In this document: piece after piece, positions 23,901-37,053 of the stretch | Numbering within the stretch: position 1 is the first letter of the stretch | How the letters are laid out: each line of letters begins with the position of its first letter | Assembly (NCBI GenBank): GCA_036852015.1 | Contig: JAANDG010000017.1 | Location: 186,001-250,000, forward strand | Reading direction: 5' to 3' | DNA length: 64,000 nucleotides | Source: Pelodera strongyloides | Lineage: Eukaryota; Nematoda; Chromadorea; Rhabditida; Rhabditidae | Position numbers and translations under genes: made by a program | The notes under the pieces: model-generated | What the model saw: the letters and a program-made list of their open reading frames with translations, nothing else | Told to the model about the DNA's origin: nothing | Databases searched by the model: none

Positions 23901-25124
23901 GCAGACATTTCTTCCGCATGTTTTGCAAATTTTGCTTATTTGATCATAAATTTCGTGCAAGTTGATATTTTTATCTGAAATTTTCGCAGGCATTATGAAA
24001 TGTGGTCTTTTCACTAATTAGACCAAAAGAATTTCAATTTTTGGTCTAGGACCAAATTCAGGGTGAAAACTGGAAAAAAGGGCTCTCGGATCAAACCCAA
24101 ACTATGTTAGCGCTATCGCGCTAACAAAGGATAATAAATCACACACAAAAAAATAAGATGATAACAAAAACTGTCCAAAACTATTAACTTTCGGTGATAC
24201 AGTAATCGGAGCTATCGTAAGATATTTACACGTCAAACTTTTTTTAGAGAAAAAACATAAATTTGCATACATAACCATTTGGTACATTCACGTAATAACG
24301 GATTATAATTAAAAGATTAAAAAAAACATAGCTCCCAATAAGCCAAGTTCCTGTTAGCAAACAGCTCCGATACAAGAAAACCGGCTTTCGCTGTCTCATA
24401 GCCACAACCTTAGCCAGTCTTTAATTGAGCGTTCAAAACCCTCGCAACACTGTGTACTCTACAGTCGATAGTGTTCCTTTTGCTTGTGTATTCTCCAAAA
24501 CTGCAAGTAAAAAATAAAAACGCTAAATTACTGTATATTGGCAACTTACGTACATTTTAAATGGCATTATTAAAAAAACATTGCGCTTTATTATTACGTA
24601 CGCACTCCAAAACACGTAAATCACAAAATCAAAAGCCTTAATTCAAATTGTTTTACTCTCAACAAAGAGATCATATCTATGCCATATTCAAGATAATGAG
24701 TAATCAAAATCGTTATAAAATAATGTAAGTAGACAGTCCATAAACAATAATTAATGCTGCCCAAGGGTTAAGTTACGCTTCGCAAAAAGTAATCATTCAC
24801 ATAAACAAACGCGAGATTCACAGGGTCTTTGTTAGCCAGTCAGCGAAGTACAATACAGTAAACCGAGGAAAACCGATGCAAAACTTGAAAACCAATGAGA
24901 GAAACTTGTAGAAGTAGACTAATGTGGAAGAAACAAATCAGAGAATTAAACGAATAAATTACTGGACGAAAAAAATCATCTGCCCGTCCTATTATACTAT
25001 TCATATTTCTCCAATAAACATTTCATATACATGTTAATTGAGTCTTGTTTCTACCGTACACGTACACACGTACAGCATTGAAAAAGGAACGGGAACCGTA
25101 TAAATGACATCCGTAGTACTACTG

Positions 25125-25258
25125 AGGCCGTATTCACCAACACACAAGGAGCCCTCCCTAGTCTCACGAGCCGAGCGCTCTGAATCTCTTCTGCTCTCGC
25201 ACTCCGCAGCTCCCTGGGGAAGCCAGGGAGGGCTCCCTGCCTGCTGGTGAATACGGCC
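25125..25258. mobile_element. MITE, GAGGCCGTATTCACCAAC family, copy 2
   Basis: Left GAGGCCGTATTCACCAACAC and right CTGGTGAATACGGCC with the family core CTCTGAATCTCTTCTGCTCTCGCAC and CCAGGGAGGGCTCC. This copy carries CGAGCCGAGCG, absent from copy 1. It is intergenic, about 290 bp beyond the stop of the PPP4R2 gene. Confidence 0.88.
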
Positions 25259-25551
25259 CATGGACTACACACTATGCCATACAGGAGTATCATACGGACA
25301 GGGATTCTCTAAATACATAGTTCTCTCAAATTGTAAACACAATTCATATACAGCGAAGCTCACCACGTCAACTCGAAGAAATATCCAGTCTCTCTTCAAA
25401 TTTACAACAAGTTAGCACCGTACTGAACACACATTCAGGAACTCCTCACACACAAAGTACAAAGTAAGGTTCTAGTTCTAGAACGTGGCGTGCAACTACA
25501 TTTTTCAATTTTCTGGTGAAACCTATCTCCCTCAAATCCCAAATCCCAACC

Positions 25552-28500
25552 TCACTCCTCCATCTTAACACCTTGCTCCTCATCTCCCGTTGCAGGCTCA
25601 CTTGGCACCGAGTCCGTGCTCGGCTCTGTAACCTGCTCTAACACTGCTGTGCTATCCGTGTCCACCACAGTCTCAGGCTTCGTATCCCCAGATTCTGATT
25701 CTGCCGTTTCCGTACTTTCTCCGGCTCCGCCCACTTCTTCAGTCTCCATCTTCAACGGTGACTCATCGTCTTCTCGCTTAATCTTGGCTGGAGGTTCGCC
25801 CTCACAAGTCTCCGCCTCTTTGACGTCATCTACAGTGTCCTGAAGTGAATAGTGAAATTACAAGGATAGCGAAGTAAATGCTGGCCCGCATGATATGTTT
25901 ATTCTACAAAAAGAAGTGTTGTGCAACGAGAACGACCCCCCGACCCAACAACCGTGTCGTATCTAACTGAAATGAACAAGCTCCAGGGCAACAACCCGTA
26001 AAAATGAACACATAATTGTGCGATAAACACACAGGTAGAAGTTCCAGTTTGTCAATATATCCGCAAAGGAGCAACCATGTGACAAACAATTTTTCCGAGG
26101 GCAGATTCAGTGATCCAGCATCCATTTTTCTCACCGCCTCAACAACTAAGCATTGCTTAACCTAATTAAGTCACACTAAAGCAAAACGATACCTGTACTG
26201 TCTTTTCCTCCGCCTCCGGTTTTTCACCCTCGCACGCAGATGGATCAGATACCGTTGGCTTAATATCGTCCATTGATTCTTCCATCGTTTCTTTTGCAAT
26301 TTCGGTTTCTGAAAGCATGGTTAAACATACTTAATAATGGTTTATTGGCTAACATTCAATGCAAAGAAAGAACGTCAAACAAACGGAATCTACAGCTCAC
26401 AGCTCACACTCTCATACTCATAATATTACCAGACCAATGAACAAATCCCACGGCAAGAAATCCACCTTCTAATGTTCAAATAGTATATTTGCATTTTTAC
26501 CTCATTCTTGAAACATGCACATAATACATAATTAGACAATCGAAAATCACGTGTTGTTGCATTTTCGTAACAAAATAATAATCTATTCAATACGGTAGTA
26601 TAAGTCAAAATGTATTTTACCTTATAGATGCGTCCTCTAATAGAAAGGGCTACTCTATTTGTAAAGACATCATCAACTTTACTTTTTACACAAATCATAA
26701 TATGAAACAATGAAACTAAGATACCTGCGCTATTCTCTTTATCGGCGTTTTCCACTGTTGACGTTCCATTTAGCGCTGATTTTGACAGATCCATCGGAAT
26801 ATCGACAGATTGCGATTCGGATTCTTTTTCCACTTTCTAGAAAATAGTACGCAAATATATAACCACCGAAATGCCTCGGGATCCAAACACATAATCACAG
26901 TATTAACCGTTTCTCTGCGGCAAAGTACAGGCGTCTATCTAGTTATTCACATAATTACGGGTATATGTATATAATAGAAATGATAATGAAGTTATTCACA
27001 GTTATTCACATAATTACGGGTATACGTATATAATTGATAATGAAGTAATGAAAGCATACACATAATATGTCAAATAACCTTATCTGCATCCCAGAAACAT
27101 GCACATAATACAACTCGTAGCACACTAGATAGACTTGGAAATTAGGATTGTTTTCTATGCAAAATACTAACATTTTAAAGGGACAGGCCCATCAAAATAA
27201 ACCTATATTTACGATACGTTCATAATGACTATCAATCATTTTTATTACAATATATACAAACTAAATTTCACCATTATTCGCCCTAGACAACTTTTTTCCA
27301 ATGCGATCAACGCATATGTATACCATAAAACTGCAAATTTCAAAGCTATATATGCAAATTTTAATCGCATTATAATTTCACTATAAATTTGCATTGACGA
27401 CAAGGATACTTGCGGCTTTACGGTATACATTTAAGCTGAGCGCATTGGAAAAAAGTTTTCCATGGCAAATAAATGTGAAATTTAGTTTGTATATATTGTA
27501 ATAAAAATGCTTGATAGTCACTATGAACGTATCGTAAATATAGGTTTACTTTGATGGGCCTGTCCCTTTAAATGCACTATACACAAAGAGGCGTTCCAAC
27601 ATGCCAGCCTAACAACCGCGTACAGCGTCTGCGTAACGTCAACACGTCAAACCTTCTAACTTCACAACCCAACAAATGTCCTTACCTCATCGTCGATTAT
27701 TTTCTCTGCATTCTCAGTCTTCTTCTGCGTCATGTCCAATGGCTTTTCATTACTCTCTTCCGGCTTGACGGTTGGCACTTGCTATAAGGGCTTTTATATT
27801 GAATACTAGTAATAGGAGTCGGAGAAAGCGAAACATATGAAGGAGTGTGTTTACATTATACACGCACGACTCGGATTAGTTATTAATATAAAAATCCCTG
27901 TATTAACCAAAACCAAGAAAAGAACCAGACCATGAGACGCAAATAAATGGTCGTACACTAGTTTTAGTTTACGAGTAGCACCACACACACGGGACGGTCT
28001 CCGGGACTCCGGGCCGCGGCCGGGAGACCAACATTGACCAACAATCAACAGGTATAGGTCTAGTAACTCATTAACAGGAGTTAGGCTATTAATAATAATA
28101 ATAATAATATTATATCATATTATAATAATATTAATAATACCAACAGTACGACTATATGTTCGGAAACAAAACGACCGAATAAAAATAAAAATTAACTCAC
28201 CGGTCCACAAAATTGCTTGGCGAGGGTTGATGGTTCCCACAGATCATCGTCGTCTAACTCATCCTAAAACAAGAAGGTAAATTGCGCTGAATTTTAGTCC
28301 AATTTCTTATATATCCTATTTCTGTCTTCCTTAATTCATTCGTTTAATACTCTGTTGTTTTAACGTGTTTTGCTCCAAGAATGTATGTCACTGTTCACTG
28401 TGAGTCTGTGAGTGAACGCTGGGTACGGAACGTAGTCGTAAAAAAAAGTTGGGAGAGACAAAAAAAAGACTGCGACGGTAAGCAACACACCAAAGATAAA

Positions 28501-30597
28501 GGTAAACCGATAGCATAGCTACAACATACCACTTTGCCAAAGAATCGTTGCTCAATACGTGCTGGTTCGTTGGCAGGAACTATGAACTCTTCGACTCCTG
28601 TTACACGCCGGCCTTCCGGCGTAATCTGAAATGAAAGAGATGTTGCAAGTTGGAGGATAATCTCCATTATTTGCACGAGTAAAGACAAATCACCTCCAAA
28701 ATGAAAGACGCTTAAAGGGACAGGCCCATTAAAATAAACCTATATTTACGATACGTTCATAATGACTATCAAGCATTTTTATTACAATATATACAAACTA
28801 AATTTCACCATTATTCGCCCTAGACAACTTTTTTCCAATGCGCTCCACGCATATGTATACCATAAAACTGCAGATTTCAAAGCTATATATGCAAATTTTA
28901 ATCGCATTATAATTTCACGATAAATTTGCATTGACGACAAGGATATTTGCGGCTTTACGGTATACATTTGATCTGAGCCTGAGCGCATCGGAAAAAAGTT
29001 TCCCATGGCAAATAAATGTGAAATTTAGTTTGCATATATTGTAATAAAAATGCTTGATAGTCACTATGGACGTATCGTAAATATAGGTTTACTTTGATGG
29101 GCCTGTCCCTTTAAGAAACAAGACAAGCATATTTTACAGCGCAGTAGTCTCACGGTCTCACCGTCTCACGCACACAGCTCTTGCTCTGCATATACACTTT
29201 CGTGTTCCTTTCACGCTCGCTCTCACTCTGCACAATGCGTTGACAAAACGAAAAATAAATAAAAATTTAAATAACTTACCGTACTGACTACATTTACGCA
29301 CTTATCAACTGCACGGAAATATTTATCAGCCCTCGAATAGTGTTTCTGAGGAGAATCGAGAAGTTCACAGAGCCTAAATGGTGAATAAACATTAACATTT
29401 TTTAAATGAGGAAAATTATACTGTATCATTGCCTCCACAGATGGTTCAGGTTCATTATTACTTTAAATAAAACTATCGATAAATACTGAATAAAACGTTG
29501 AAATTTCATAAAACTACAAAAAATACAGAATAAAAAGTTGCTTTCATTTACCTTTGTAAAGTGAATGGTGTGCCATCAAGATCTTCCGCTTTCTTCATAA
29601 TAAAGTCATACGTTTGTCGTAGTTCGCTCTAAAAGACAAAGAACAGATAGGTTTCAGTTAATTGAGACTGAGAAGAAGATAAACCACTCTTCTTTAGGGT
29701 TATTTGTCTATTTTGCTCTATTTTATGGAAATAAAAGGTTTTTGCTATAATGTGAACATAGAACACATACTGGATAAGGATAAAGCGTATTACACATAAA
29801 TGAGTTTTCATAACCCTTCCTATGGTCCTGGACACAGAGCATTATTGTATTTTTCACAAAACCGGCCGTAATTAGTCATACTTTGGTGTTCACAGCAGCT
29901 TCATCGCATCAATTTCGCAGGCACACGATGCAGTAAACAAGGATTTATAAATGAAACTCACATCCGTATCACTCAGATCGGGCCGGTGCAAAGAATTCTT
30001 GAAATTCATCTGAGAGTCACAGCGCATTTGATCAATCCGAACCATCTCGTGGAGGCAATGCTACAATATAATAGAATTATACACAACCGTAGAACCTCCC
30101 GCAATTGTTGAAGTAAGTGAATGCGACGGCTAAAGTGTGCACAGTAGCAGAAACACACAAGCTTAAAATAATACCTTTAATTTCCAGAGGAATGCTGGCC
30201 TAATGATTTCCCACTCAAAGCAGGGCTTTCCGGCCTTCGTTACATATGCGAAAAAGTTTTCAATATTCTTGTCGGGATGAAGGCGGACTGCGTTTGAGTA
30301 CGCATCTGTGTCGCCCTCTAGGAGGTCATCCTAAACAAAACAAATAGATGACCATTCACAAGTGAATATTATCCTGCAATACAACACTAAGGTACTGACG
30401 ATTCAGAACAAGAGCTACCCCTCACCAAATGATGGTTGCCCCCTATTCTGCGGCAGAATCCACCTACAAAATACCGATATTCGGCCCACCTCATCTGGAG
30501 GGTGGAAGTGAATAAGAGCATTCTTCAGCGTCTCCAATTCGGCCTTGTTGGGGACAATTCTATTCTTAGCTGAATCCAAAACAGCATTTGAAATCAT
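25552..30597 (-). CDS. ppp4r2: Protein phosphatase 4 regulatory subunit 2 (PPP4R2)
   Basis: Eleven exons, 433 residues: 30597-30490, 30330-30175, 30060-29962, 29628-29552, 29373-29280, 28625-28533, 28263-28201, 27781-27686, 26836-26725, 26308-26193, 25839-25552. Phases agree. The conserved N-terminal half shows the PPP4R2 pattern: FAYVTKAGKPCFEWEIIRP, then LDGTPFTLQRLCELL, and HYSRADKYFRAVDKCVNVV, matching the family's GIPFTIQRLCELL and KFLRGVEKNVMVV blocks. The C-terminal half is acidic and Glu/Ser/Thr-rich, as usual in the family, and ends KMEE. PPP4R2 binds the PP4 catalytic subunit and, with R3, forms the nuclear/centrosomal PP4 complex. A TTTTCAG acceptor about 20 nt before the ATG suggests trans-splicing. 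Two introns carry copies of one palindromic TTAA element. Confidence 0.92.
27179..27567. mobile_element. TTAA-flanked palindromic element (AGGGACAGGCCCAT), copy 1
   Basis: The ends AGGGACAGGCCCATCAAAAT and its inverse are flanked by TTAA on both sides (27175-27178, 27568-27571). Arms of roughly 190 bp fold back (TATATTTACGATACGTTCAT against its complement). The interior includes TTCGCCCTAGACAAC. It sits in intron 8 of the PPP4R2 gene. Confidence 0.93.
28086..28139. repeat. AAT-rich microsatellite
   Basis: (AAT)n and (ATT)n runs in an intron of the PPP4R2 gene; also partly palindromic. Confidence 0.85.
28716..29110. mobile_element. TTAA-flanked palindromic element (AGGGACAGGCCCAT), copy 2
   Basis: A near-identical relative of 27179-27567, again flanked by TTAA (28712-28715, 29111-29114), in intron 5 of the same gene. 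It differs by scattered substitutions and a short insertion near GATCTGAGCCTGAGCG. A more diverged relative is at 37733-38175. Confidence 0.93.
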
Positions 30598-30619
30598 ACT
30601 GTAGTGAGTGGTACCTGAA

Positions 30620-33600
30620 AACTACAATATCTAGCCAATATTATAAGTGAATAATAATGAACTACAATTACAACAAGATAAAGACGAAAATAGATAGAAT
30701 TGAAATTTCAATTGAAAAGTTGAAGAATTTGAAAAAAAAAATTACATCGTGCAGTATGCGTAGTAACAAATACCGTTCACATACAATCGTGTTGAGACAA
30801 ATAACTAGCGGGAAAAGAAAATATTCAAAATTGGAAATGTCCTGAATTCAAGAAAATTGTGCGGAACTACGGCATGCTCCAAATGACGAAGATATCATTC
30901 TGTTTTCAGCAAAAGAGGAAAAAAATAGCAAAAAAATTCAGCAAAAAAGAAGAGAGTTATAAATATGCCACACGGCTATCGCCGCCTGAGGCGACTTTCA
31001 ATGTTTAAAATGCAGGAACAGTGGGCACATTTGCGTGAAACGTTTGCAACGTATCTTGAAAAAATCATGAAATAAGTTTCGATTTAGCTTGCTCAACACT
31101 GGGTTCCGATTCTCCTTTTGTAGCCCCTGAGATATTCTAATTTTGTTTCGTTCACACAAACAAAAGACCAAGTAAACTCTTCTCTTTTATATAATTAAAT
31201 TCTCAACTAAAGATAATCTTTGACTGAAAATATTGCTTTGCATTGCATAAGATGGATTGATCATTTATGATTCATTGACTTTGATTTGCATTTGCTGAAA
31301 CGTACCATTTTCGTGCGTTAGAGACAATTTAACGTCTTGAAAACGAGCACTATTATGGGGTTTCAATGTATTTCAAAACTTGCTGGATTTTGCTCCCAAT
31401 TATGGGAAAATTTACCGTAGATTTGTACTAAACGAGAATATCTATATAAGACAGACCGCCAAAAAATGGTGTGGCAGGTAGTCACGTAACCATTTTTTTC
31501 GAGAGTGCATAAGCTGTGCATTTTCGCCCCGTCTCGATAGCAGGGTGCATCTTTATCATGCAGCTAACCTTGAAAGGTGTATGCAAAATCGTGATACTTG
31601 GAAGCAAATTACATTGAAACCCCATCAGCCTTCCGAGTGTGCGCGGTTGATTTATGGGTTTAAAAACCGCGTCTTTTGCTTCCAAGTATCAAACAGTCAT
31701 TTCGTGTGCACCGTAATTTTGAAACACTTTAAATGTATTCGCATTATAGAAAATGCGCCATGATGTAAACAATTGCTTCAACTCTTTGGAAACCCTGAAT
31801 CGGAGCTCGCAAACGGACTACAAGCCCACGGGACAAGATATTCTGTTGAGTCGGATAAAGGCGACCGGAATTGTGGAAGTGAAATTCCAGATGAAAAATG
31901 TTGACTTTAGGTAATTTACTACTTATTTTGTTGAACATTTCATGAAAACTCGATCTAGAAAACAAACTAAAAATGCAAGGGACTAATCTGTAGCCATCAA
32001 ACAATAAGTTTGTTTATCATGTCCAACCAGCCGGGCTACGATTGGTTGTCTTATTAAAAATTACCAAGCTAAAACCTGAATCCCTTTCTATTTTGCAGAG
32101 GAGGTAATTGAACACTAATCAAATTACTAGTGACAGGTATGGCCTGAAGACAGAGTAGGAGAAATATATGATACGTGTTATCGTCGTCCTGGATAACGGT
32201 ATTAGTAAACTAAAGTAACTAAATGGTACTCGACGTGGGTGGTCAGCGTTCCAAGTTCCGAGCCAAAAAAAGTTGATCCATTGCTTTGAGGACGTGAATG
32301 CAAATATCTTTATAGCCGCCTTTTTCCATTCAAACTATACCAAAGCTTACAGAGGAGTAGACGCAGTTGCGAATTGCCACCTTGTGCGGGCGCGAGCTTT
32401 GGTGCTGTACATGTATCTTGTCATTCGGCACGATGTCGTTCTTTGTTGCTTGGGGAAACCATTGTGTCAGATTTAAAAGGGAGCACCACTCGAGATTTTA
32501 ACCGTAAGTCAGTGTCGGAAACTCTGGCGAAAGGCATTAAAAGTATGGGAAAGCTGGATTCCTCTCAGTTTCAAGTAATCAAATATGTGTGTACGAATAG
32601 TTACCCAACGCAAACTAGCGGCACATCAAAACCATAATCACCAAGAGGTACACGTACACAGTGCGTACACAGTGTTCAGCCACCCCCTCATCATTTGTTG
32701 AGGATTCAAGTAACAGAACTTCGAACCAGACATGTCGTACATGCAAAGCTCCAAGCTCCACTGCACAGTTTGGGGAAAGTAGGGAGCACAAATATCACAG
32801 AACAACCACAATGAACAAGAGTAGCACAACACGTTGAGCCAGCCCCCCTCCTCTTAAATCTTTATTATTTGAGGAGGGGTGGTGCTTAGAAAAGGAAGGG
32901 CACAACATTGGAGGAATCTCTGTCGTATGTATGGCCGCTTTTTCTGCTGCATCCATACTTGACAGACAGCCAGAAGATCACCATATTCGACTAAAAAGCC
33001 CCGGCTGCACGTCTCCACTCATCGCAGTGCAGTGCAGAACTATATAACTATATATAAGCGTCAGCTGTACAGAACGAACGCCACATCAACCGTATCCAAA
33101 GAAAGGATGCAGGGGTGGAGTGAGTGGAGTCTTATAGTGCAAGTGCAAAGTGCAAATCATGATGCGTTGTTCGCATGTAGAATGACATTTGCGAGAGATA
33201 GACATCGGAATTAGAAGCAGAAACATAGTTACATGATTGAGCGTGTCGAGGGTATCGTCATATTGATGTGGAGCGATAACGTAGTTTTCAGTTAGAACGG
33301 TTGTAAAGCCTTCGAGACTTCAGCCAGTCGGAACGTCAAGAGTAGGAGCAAGGAGTGAAAACGAGATGGACAGACAGATCCAACCCGCACTGTTAGACTC
33401 ATATTTCAGTGCTCATGACGCGTCCAGCTGAGCGCCAACAGAGTCTATAGACCACAAGTTCGGACGATAAATTTCTCGCCGTGTTCAGCTTGTGTCGTTG
33501 TCCATTTACCATACTAGTCATGCTTCGAAGTTGCAAAAGTTACGCCCTGAAATATACATATGTGTGGTAAGAATTCAAACAAGGACAAAAATGAGAGGCA

Positions 33601-34750
33601 GAGAAACACAGAATTTAGATTAGAGAGTGGGAGTGGAAGCGGAAGTGTACTTTTATATTTTGGGTTTCAAGGGGGCGGCGAGACATACGTGGAGTGAAAA
33701 ATTGGCCCTTGTCATGTCGAAGGGGAGCACGAACATGGACGTGTGGACGACCTGCACGACTTACAGCTCGTAAAGCAGGCGTTCGCTCCCCTGACCCCCT
33801 TCAGGTTAAAGAGTGCGAGACAGAAATAGAGATTTGCATCATAAAATCTGCGTCGTTTCTTAAAACTATTAAGTTTACCTCGCTTGAAAGCAAAATGGAG
33901 CTTGTGCTGCTTCCAATTAAATTCAATCCTTTGGAATCAAAGAAATCTCCTGCTGAGATCCAGAGTTCCAGGGTGCAAATTGTTCGACGTCATCAGTAGT
34001 CGTCTATTTGGCAATGTTGCTCGAAGTTGAATTTTCCTAAAAAGCCAGAAAGTAAGAAAACTTTGACAATTCATATAACAAGACTCATCTGGTAATTTGC
34101 TTCTCCAGCCGCCTTGGGCATATTAATAATCTAACTAATTAGCTAAAGAAGAAACTAAGTTAGGCTAGGTTTTCCAGGTTTTTCCAAGAGCTAAGTCCTT
34201 CGAAAATCAAAAAGCATAAGCGTAACCTAATGCCCCAAGTAGATCCTACGCCCCAACTGCTCTAAATCGCTCGCTCGGAGTCACCCGGTCAATTCGGAGC
34301 CGTTACAGCGCGCGCCACGCGGGGCACGCAGTAAAACGAGGACACAATTGCTCTCTCGGATTTCAAAAAGGTGATCTATTTAGGGCATTCGACGACAGTT
34401 ATGCTTTCGATCAGTGAAGCACTGGATGCTTATAAAAACTTGGAAAATTAAAGGGGGGTGTACTATTGTACTACATCACCAGCTATACATATGTAGTGCC
34501 CATTGGAACTCGCTAAATACAAAAATTGAGGCTCGGGTTTTGAATAATTCCAACATTCCAAACTAACTACGGTCCAGAAACTTGCCAAAAAAAAAGAGTA
34601 TTCTCAAAGATTATGGGAAACTTTTGCAGAAAAGCAGTAATGAAAGGGCGCTCTAGAAGAATACAATTGAAGTGAATCCCAGATTTATGAAAATAAATTG
34701 AAAATACCGGGCCTATTTAAGCTTATCAATAGTCAGATTCGTTATACTTG
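30620..34750. other. Long stretch with no supported gene
   Basis: Upstream of PPP4R2. The sequence holds a CGGCTATCGCCGCCTGAGGC motif near 30970, related to GACGGCTGCGCCGCCTGAGG at 11133, so a shared repeat. At about 31590-31700 GATACTTGGAAGCAAA recurs inverted, a small palindrome. Open frames at 32273-32637 and 33694-33999 have no recognised domain and no exon context. No RNA gene is identified. Confidence 0.45.
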
Positions 34751-34764
34751 GAAATCACCCACAG

Positions 34765-34925
34765 AATTTTCCATAGGACCTTGAGCTCTGGGCGCCCTCG
34801 ATGACGAGCTTGACATCGGCTACCAAGTGGTCCCAGAAGACGCGGAGGACTTGGAGCTCGAGAAGTCGGCAAAAGCCCTTCTGCGTCTCGATGGAGTCGG
34901 ACACTTGCTCTTCAAACATGTACTT
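34765..34925 (-). other. GC-rich coding-like fragment
   Basis: On the minus strand this AT-poor island reads open as a peptide including EEQVSDSIETQKGFCRLLEL and VFWDHLVADVKLVIEGAQ. Its composition differs sharply from its surroundings. I do not recognise it, and no start or splice series is visible. It may be a captured exon or a repeat-borne fragment. Confidence 0.3.
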
Positions 34926-34987
34926 TCGAGTTCCGATAATATTCTAAACCATAAAGAGTAGTTTGATTGCATGAACGAAAAATTGGG

Positions 34988-35035
34988 GTATTGGACGAGT
35001 GGGGGTCGAACCCACGACCTCTGGACATAAAGAGT
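34988..35035 (-). other. tRNA-like 3' half (T arm and acceptor strand)
   Basis: On the minus strand, GTGGGTTCGACCCCCAC forms a perfect 5-bp T stem with a TTCGACC loop, preceded by a possible anticodon arm. The 5' half (D arm, A box) cannot be folded convincingly. It is more likely a tRNA relic or the end of a tRNA-derived repeat than a working tRNA gene. Confidence 0.4.
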
Positions 35036-35570
35036 AATTATTTCAGGATAGATCAATATTCACCAAAAAACTGAATTCTATATGGGAGCCACACCCGGAA
35101 TACAGCGATTTTGGACAAGTGCGCACTTTGAAAACCGCCATGTGCATTTCGTAAAAAATCAATCTTAAATCAATTTTAATCGAAATCATCTGTAACGAAA
35201 TACCATTGGTCTACAAGCAGTATGTTCGATAACTTACAATTAGTGTTATTCTTGGTGGAGCTTCGGCGCTGCAGTGAAGGAACCGAAGCTCACGTCCGCT
35301 ATCACTATCACCCTAAACTATATAACTTGAGTCTTGAGTGTAAGGTTAGTTTTAGGGGTACTTTTACCCGAGAGAGTGGGAGCGTGATAGAGGGAGAGGG
35401 AGAGAAAAAGGAGAAAGCGAGGAGTTGCCTCAAACAATCGTGATATTTTCTACAAAATGCATTGAACTTACCTTTTAATACTTCGGAGCGCCTTTCAAGT
35501 GGTAGTTACAGTGTTCAAACGGTATGCCTTGTTCTAGCTGGAAACAGACTCCGAGCGAAGCAGAGGAGAG

Positions 35571-35602
35571 GCTTAGGCCTAAGCCTAAGCCTAAGCCTAA
35601 GC
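35571..35602. repeat. Interstitial telomere repeat (TTAGGC/GCCTAA)
   Basis: The run GGCTTAGGCCTAAGCCTAAG continues to 35602, giving about five GCCTAA units, the complement of the TTAGGC telomere repeat of many nematodes. It lies some 70 bp outside the left end of the large palindrome. Confidence 0.9.
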
Positions 35603-35907
35603 AGAGAGTCCATTTTGCTCAAAGTGTCTCGCACACGAGCAATTTCTTCTGCCGTTCACCAGCGATACACGAAGTTTCCTAAAAAGTATAGAGAGAAAAA
35701 AACCGCAGATTTATGACAATATCGAAAATAGAAATAGGTATCGAATTAAACCAATTAAATTTAATTACTAATTAGTTGCATAACCAATAAATAAAGACCC
35801 AACTTCCCACTTATGTAACTACTAAATTTTTTCAATCCTAACCTCCTAAAAGCAAGTTTTCCCAAGAGCCAAGAGCTTCAAAAATAAAATTAATGTACAA
35901 GGCCGGC

Positions 35908-36112
35908 CCAACTCACGCACTGCGGTACTCGCACACTAGGGTACTCGCCCACTGCGATGCTCGCAGTGGGGTACTCACCTACTGCGGTACTCGCGCACTG
36001 CGTTCTTCGCGCACTGCGGTACTCACGCACCAGGGTACTCGCCCAGTGCGTTACTCGCACTGGGGTACTCGCCTACTGCGGTACTCGCGCACTGCGGTAC
36101 TGACGAGTTAGG
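35908..36112. repeat. GC-rich tandem repeat, left arm
   Basis: Degenerate copies of a roughly 17-bp unit, GCACTGCGGTACTCGC and variants such as GCCCACTGCGATGCTCGC. The mirror copy is at 42434-42642 in the right arm. The Arg/Thr/His-rich open frames across it reflect the repeat only. Confidence 0.9.
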
Positions 36113-36639
36113 CAGGCCCGATCTATTAGGGGTTTGCACTGCAAAGCACTGGATGCTTAGGAAAACTTGATACAATTATTAAGAGCAGAGCTGGCGTACG
36201 GTATCAATAGCTATCTGTGCAATATCGCTAGCTATCAAGCCAAGTATACTGTTAGGGGTGGGATAGAAATAAAGACCTACAGCTCATGCAAATATAACAA
36301 TCCACTTTCGAAGAAGTATTTTCCAAAGAAATAGGGATGATACGGAAGAGGCTAGAAGCTTACGGGGAAAAGAAACGCAAAACAGAGTAACTGCATTTCA
36401 CGTTTTGATGGGACGAAAGTTGAAAGTGCTCCAGAAAAGATACGTATCTCTCAATTGGTAATTGTGTTCAATTAGGTTCATTTATTAGGCTATGCTACTA
36501 TCATTAAAGCCGTATTGAACCTACTATCGGAATTTGCATATGTACCAAAAATATGCATAGGATACATAAAAAAATTCACATCATATGCAAATTTCCCAGA
36601 GTATGTACACTACGCCTTGAATCATTGAATACATGAAGC

Positions 36640-36770
36640 AAGCCCACCGTTACTCCGTAGTCCTTGAGCCGTTCCGCTTCCTTGACAGCGAGCTCGGCGA
36701 CGACGACCTGGCAGCCGTGGTCAAGCTGGAGGAGCAGAAGGCCTACGCCCCGTGTTCGTGTTCATTTGTT
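36640..36770 (-). other. Coding-like fragment in the left palindrome arm
   Basis: Read on the minus strand, the frame runs open through LDHGCQVVVAELAVKEAERL and KDYGVTVGLLHVFNDSRR. The right-arm copy (about 41800-41950) has LDHGCQDVVAELVAKDAEQL and the same following segment. Its GC content is far above the flanks and most differences between arms are conservative replacements. A one-base indel just upstream shifts the left frame relative to the right. It may be a captured host exon; the family is not recognised. Confidence 0.4.
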
Positions 36771-37012
36771 CGTACTTCACTCACGAGCACGAACGTCGAA
36801 TGCACTTCTAAATGACATGATACAGTAAAAGAACGGCAGTGATAAGACAAAGAAAATGGCAAGGTAGGCATGCAATTTGCATGTACGGTTAGGTTCTGCA
36901 CGCATACCGGGGATAGAATGATATAGAAAGTGATCTACATTTGTGAATTTCATGCAATGCTGTAGAGAGATGGGATGAGTAACTTACCGTGATTGGGTTA
37001 CGCGCGGTAGGT

Positions 37013-37053
37013 GGTTGAGCCTTAGGCCAAGTCGAAGAATAAGCCTAAGCCTA
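37013..37053. repeat. Degenerate TTAGGC tract, left arm
   Basis: GAGCCTTAGGCC and AATAAGCCTAAGCC are interrupted GCCTAA units. The corresponding right-arm tract is the cleaner TTAGGC run at 41524-41551. Confidence 0.8.

Noticed and set aside
33694..33999. 101-codon frame with a GC-rich start
   Set aside because: The first 100 bp look repeat-derived (CGACTTACAGCTCGTAAAGC) and the remainder is Lys/Glu-rich chance coding; no family.
35893..36111. 72-codon His/Arg/Thr-rich frame, mirrored at 42393-42656
   Set aside because: A translation of the 17-bp GC-rich tandem repeat in the palindrome arms.
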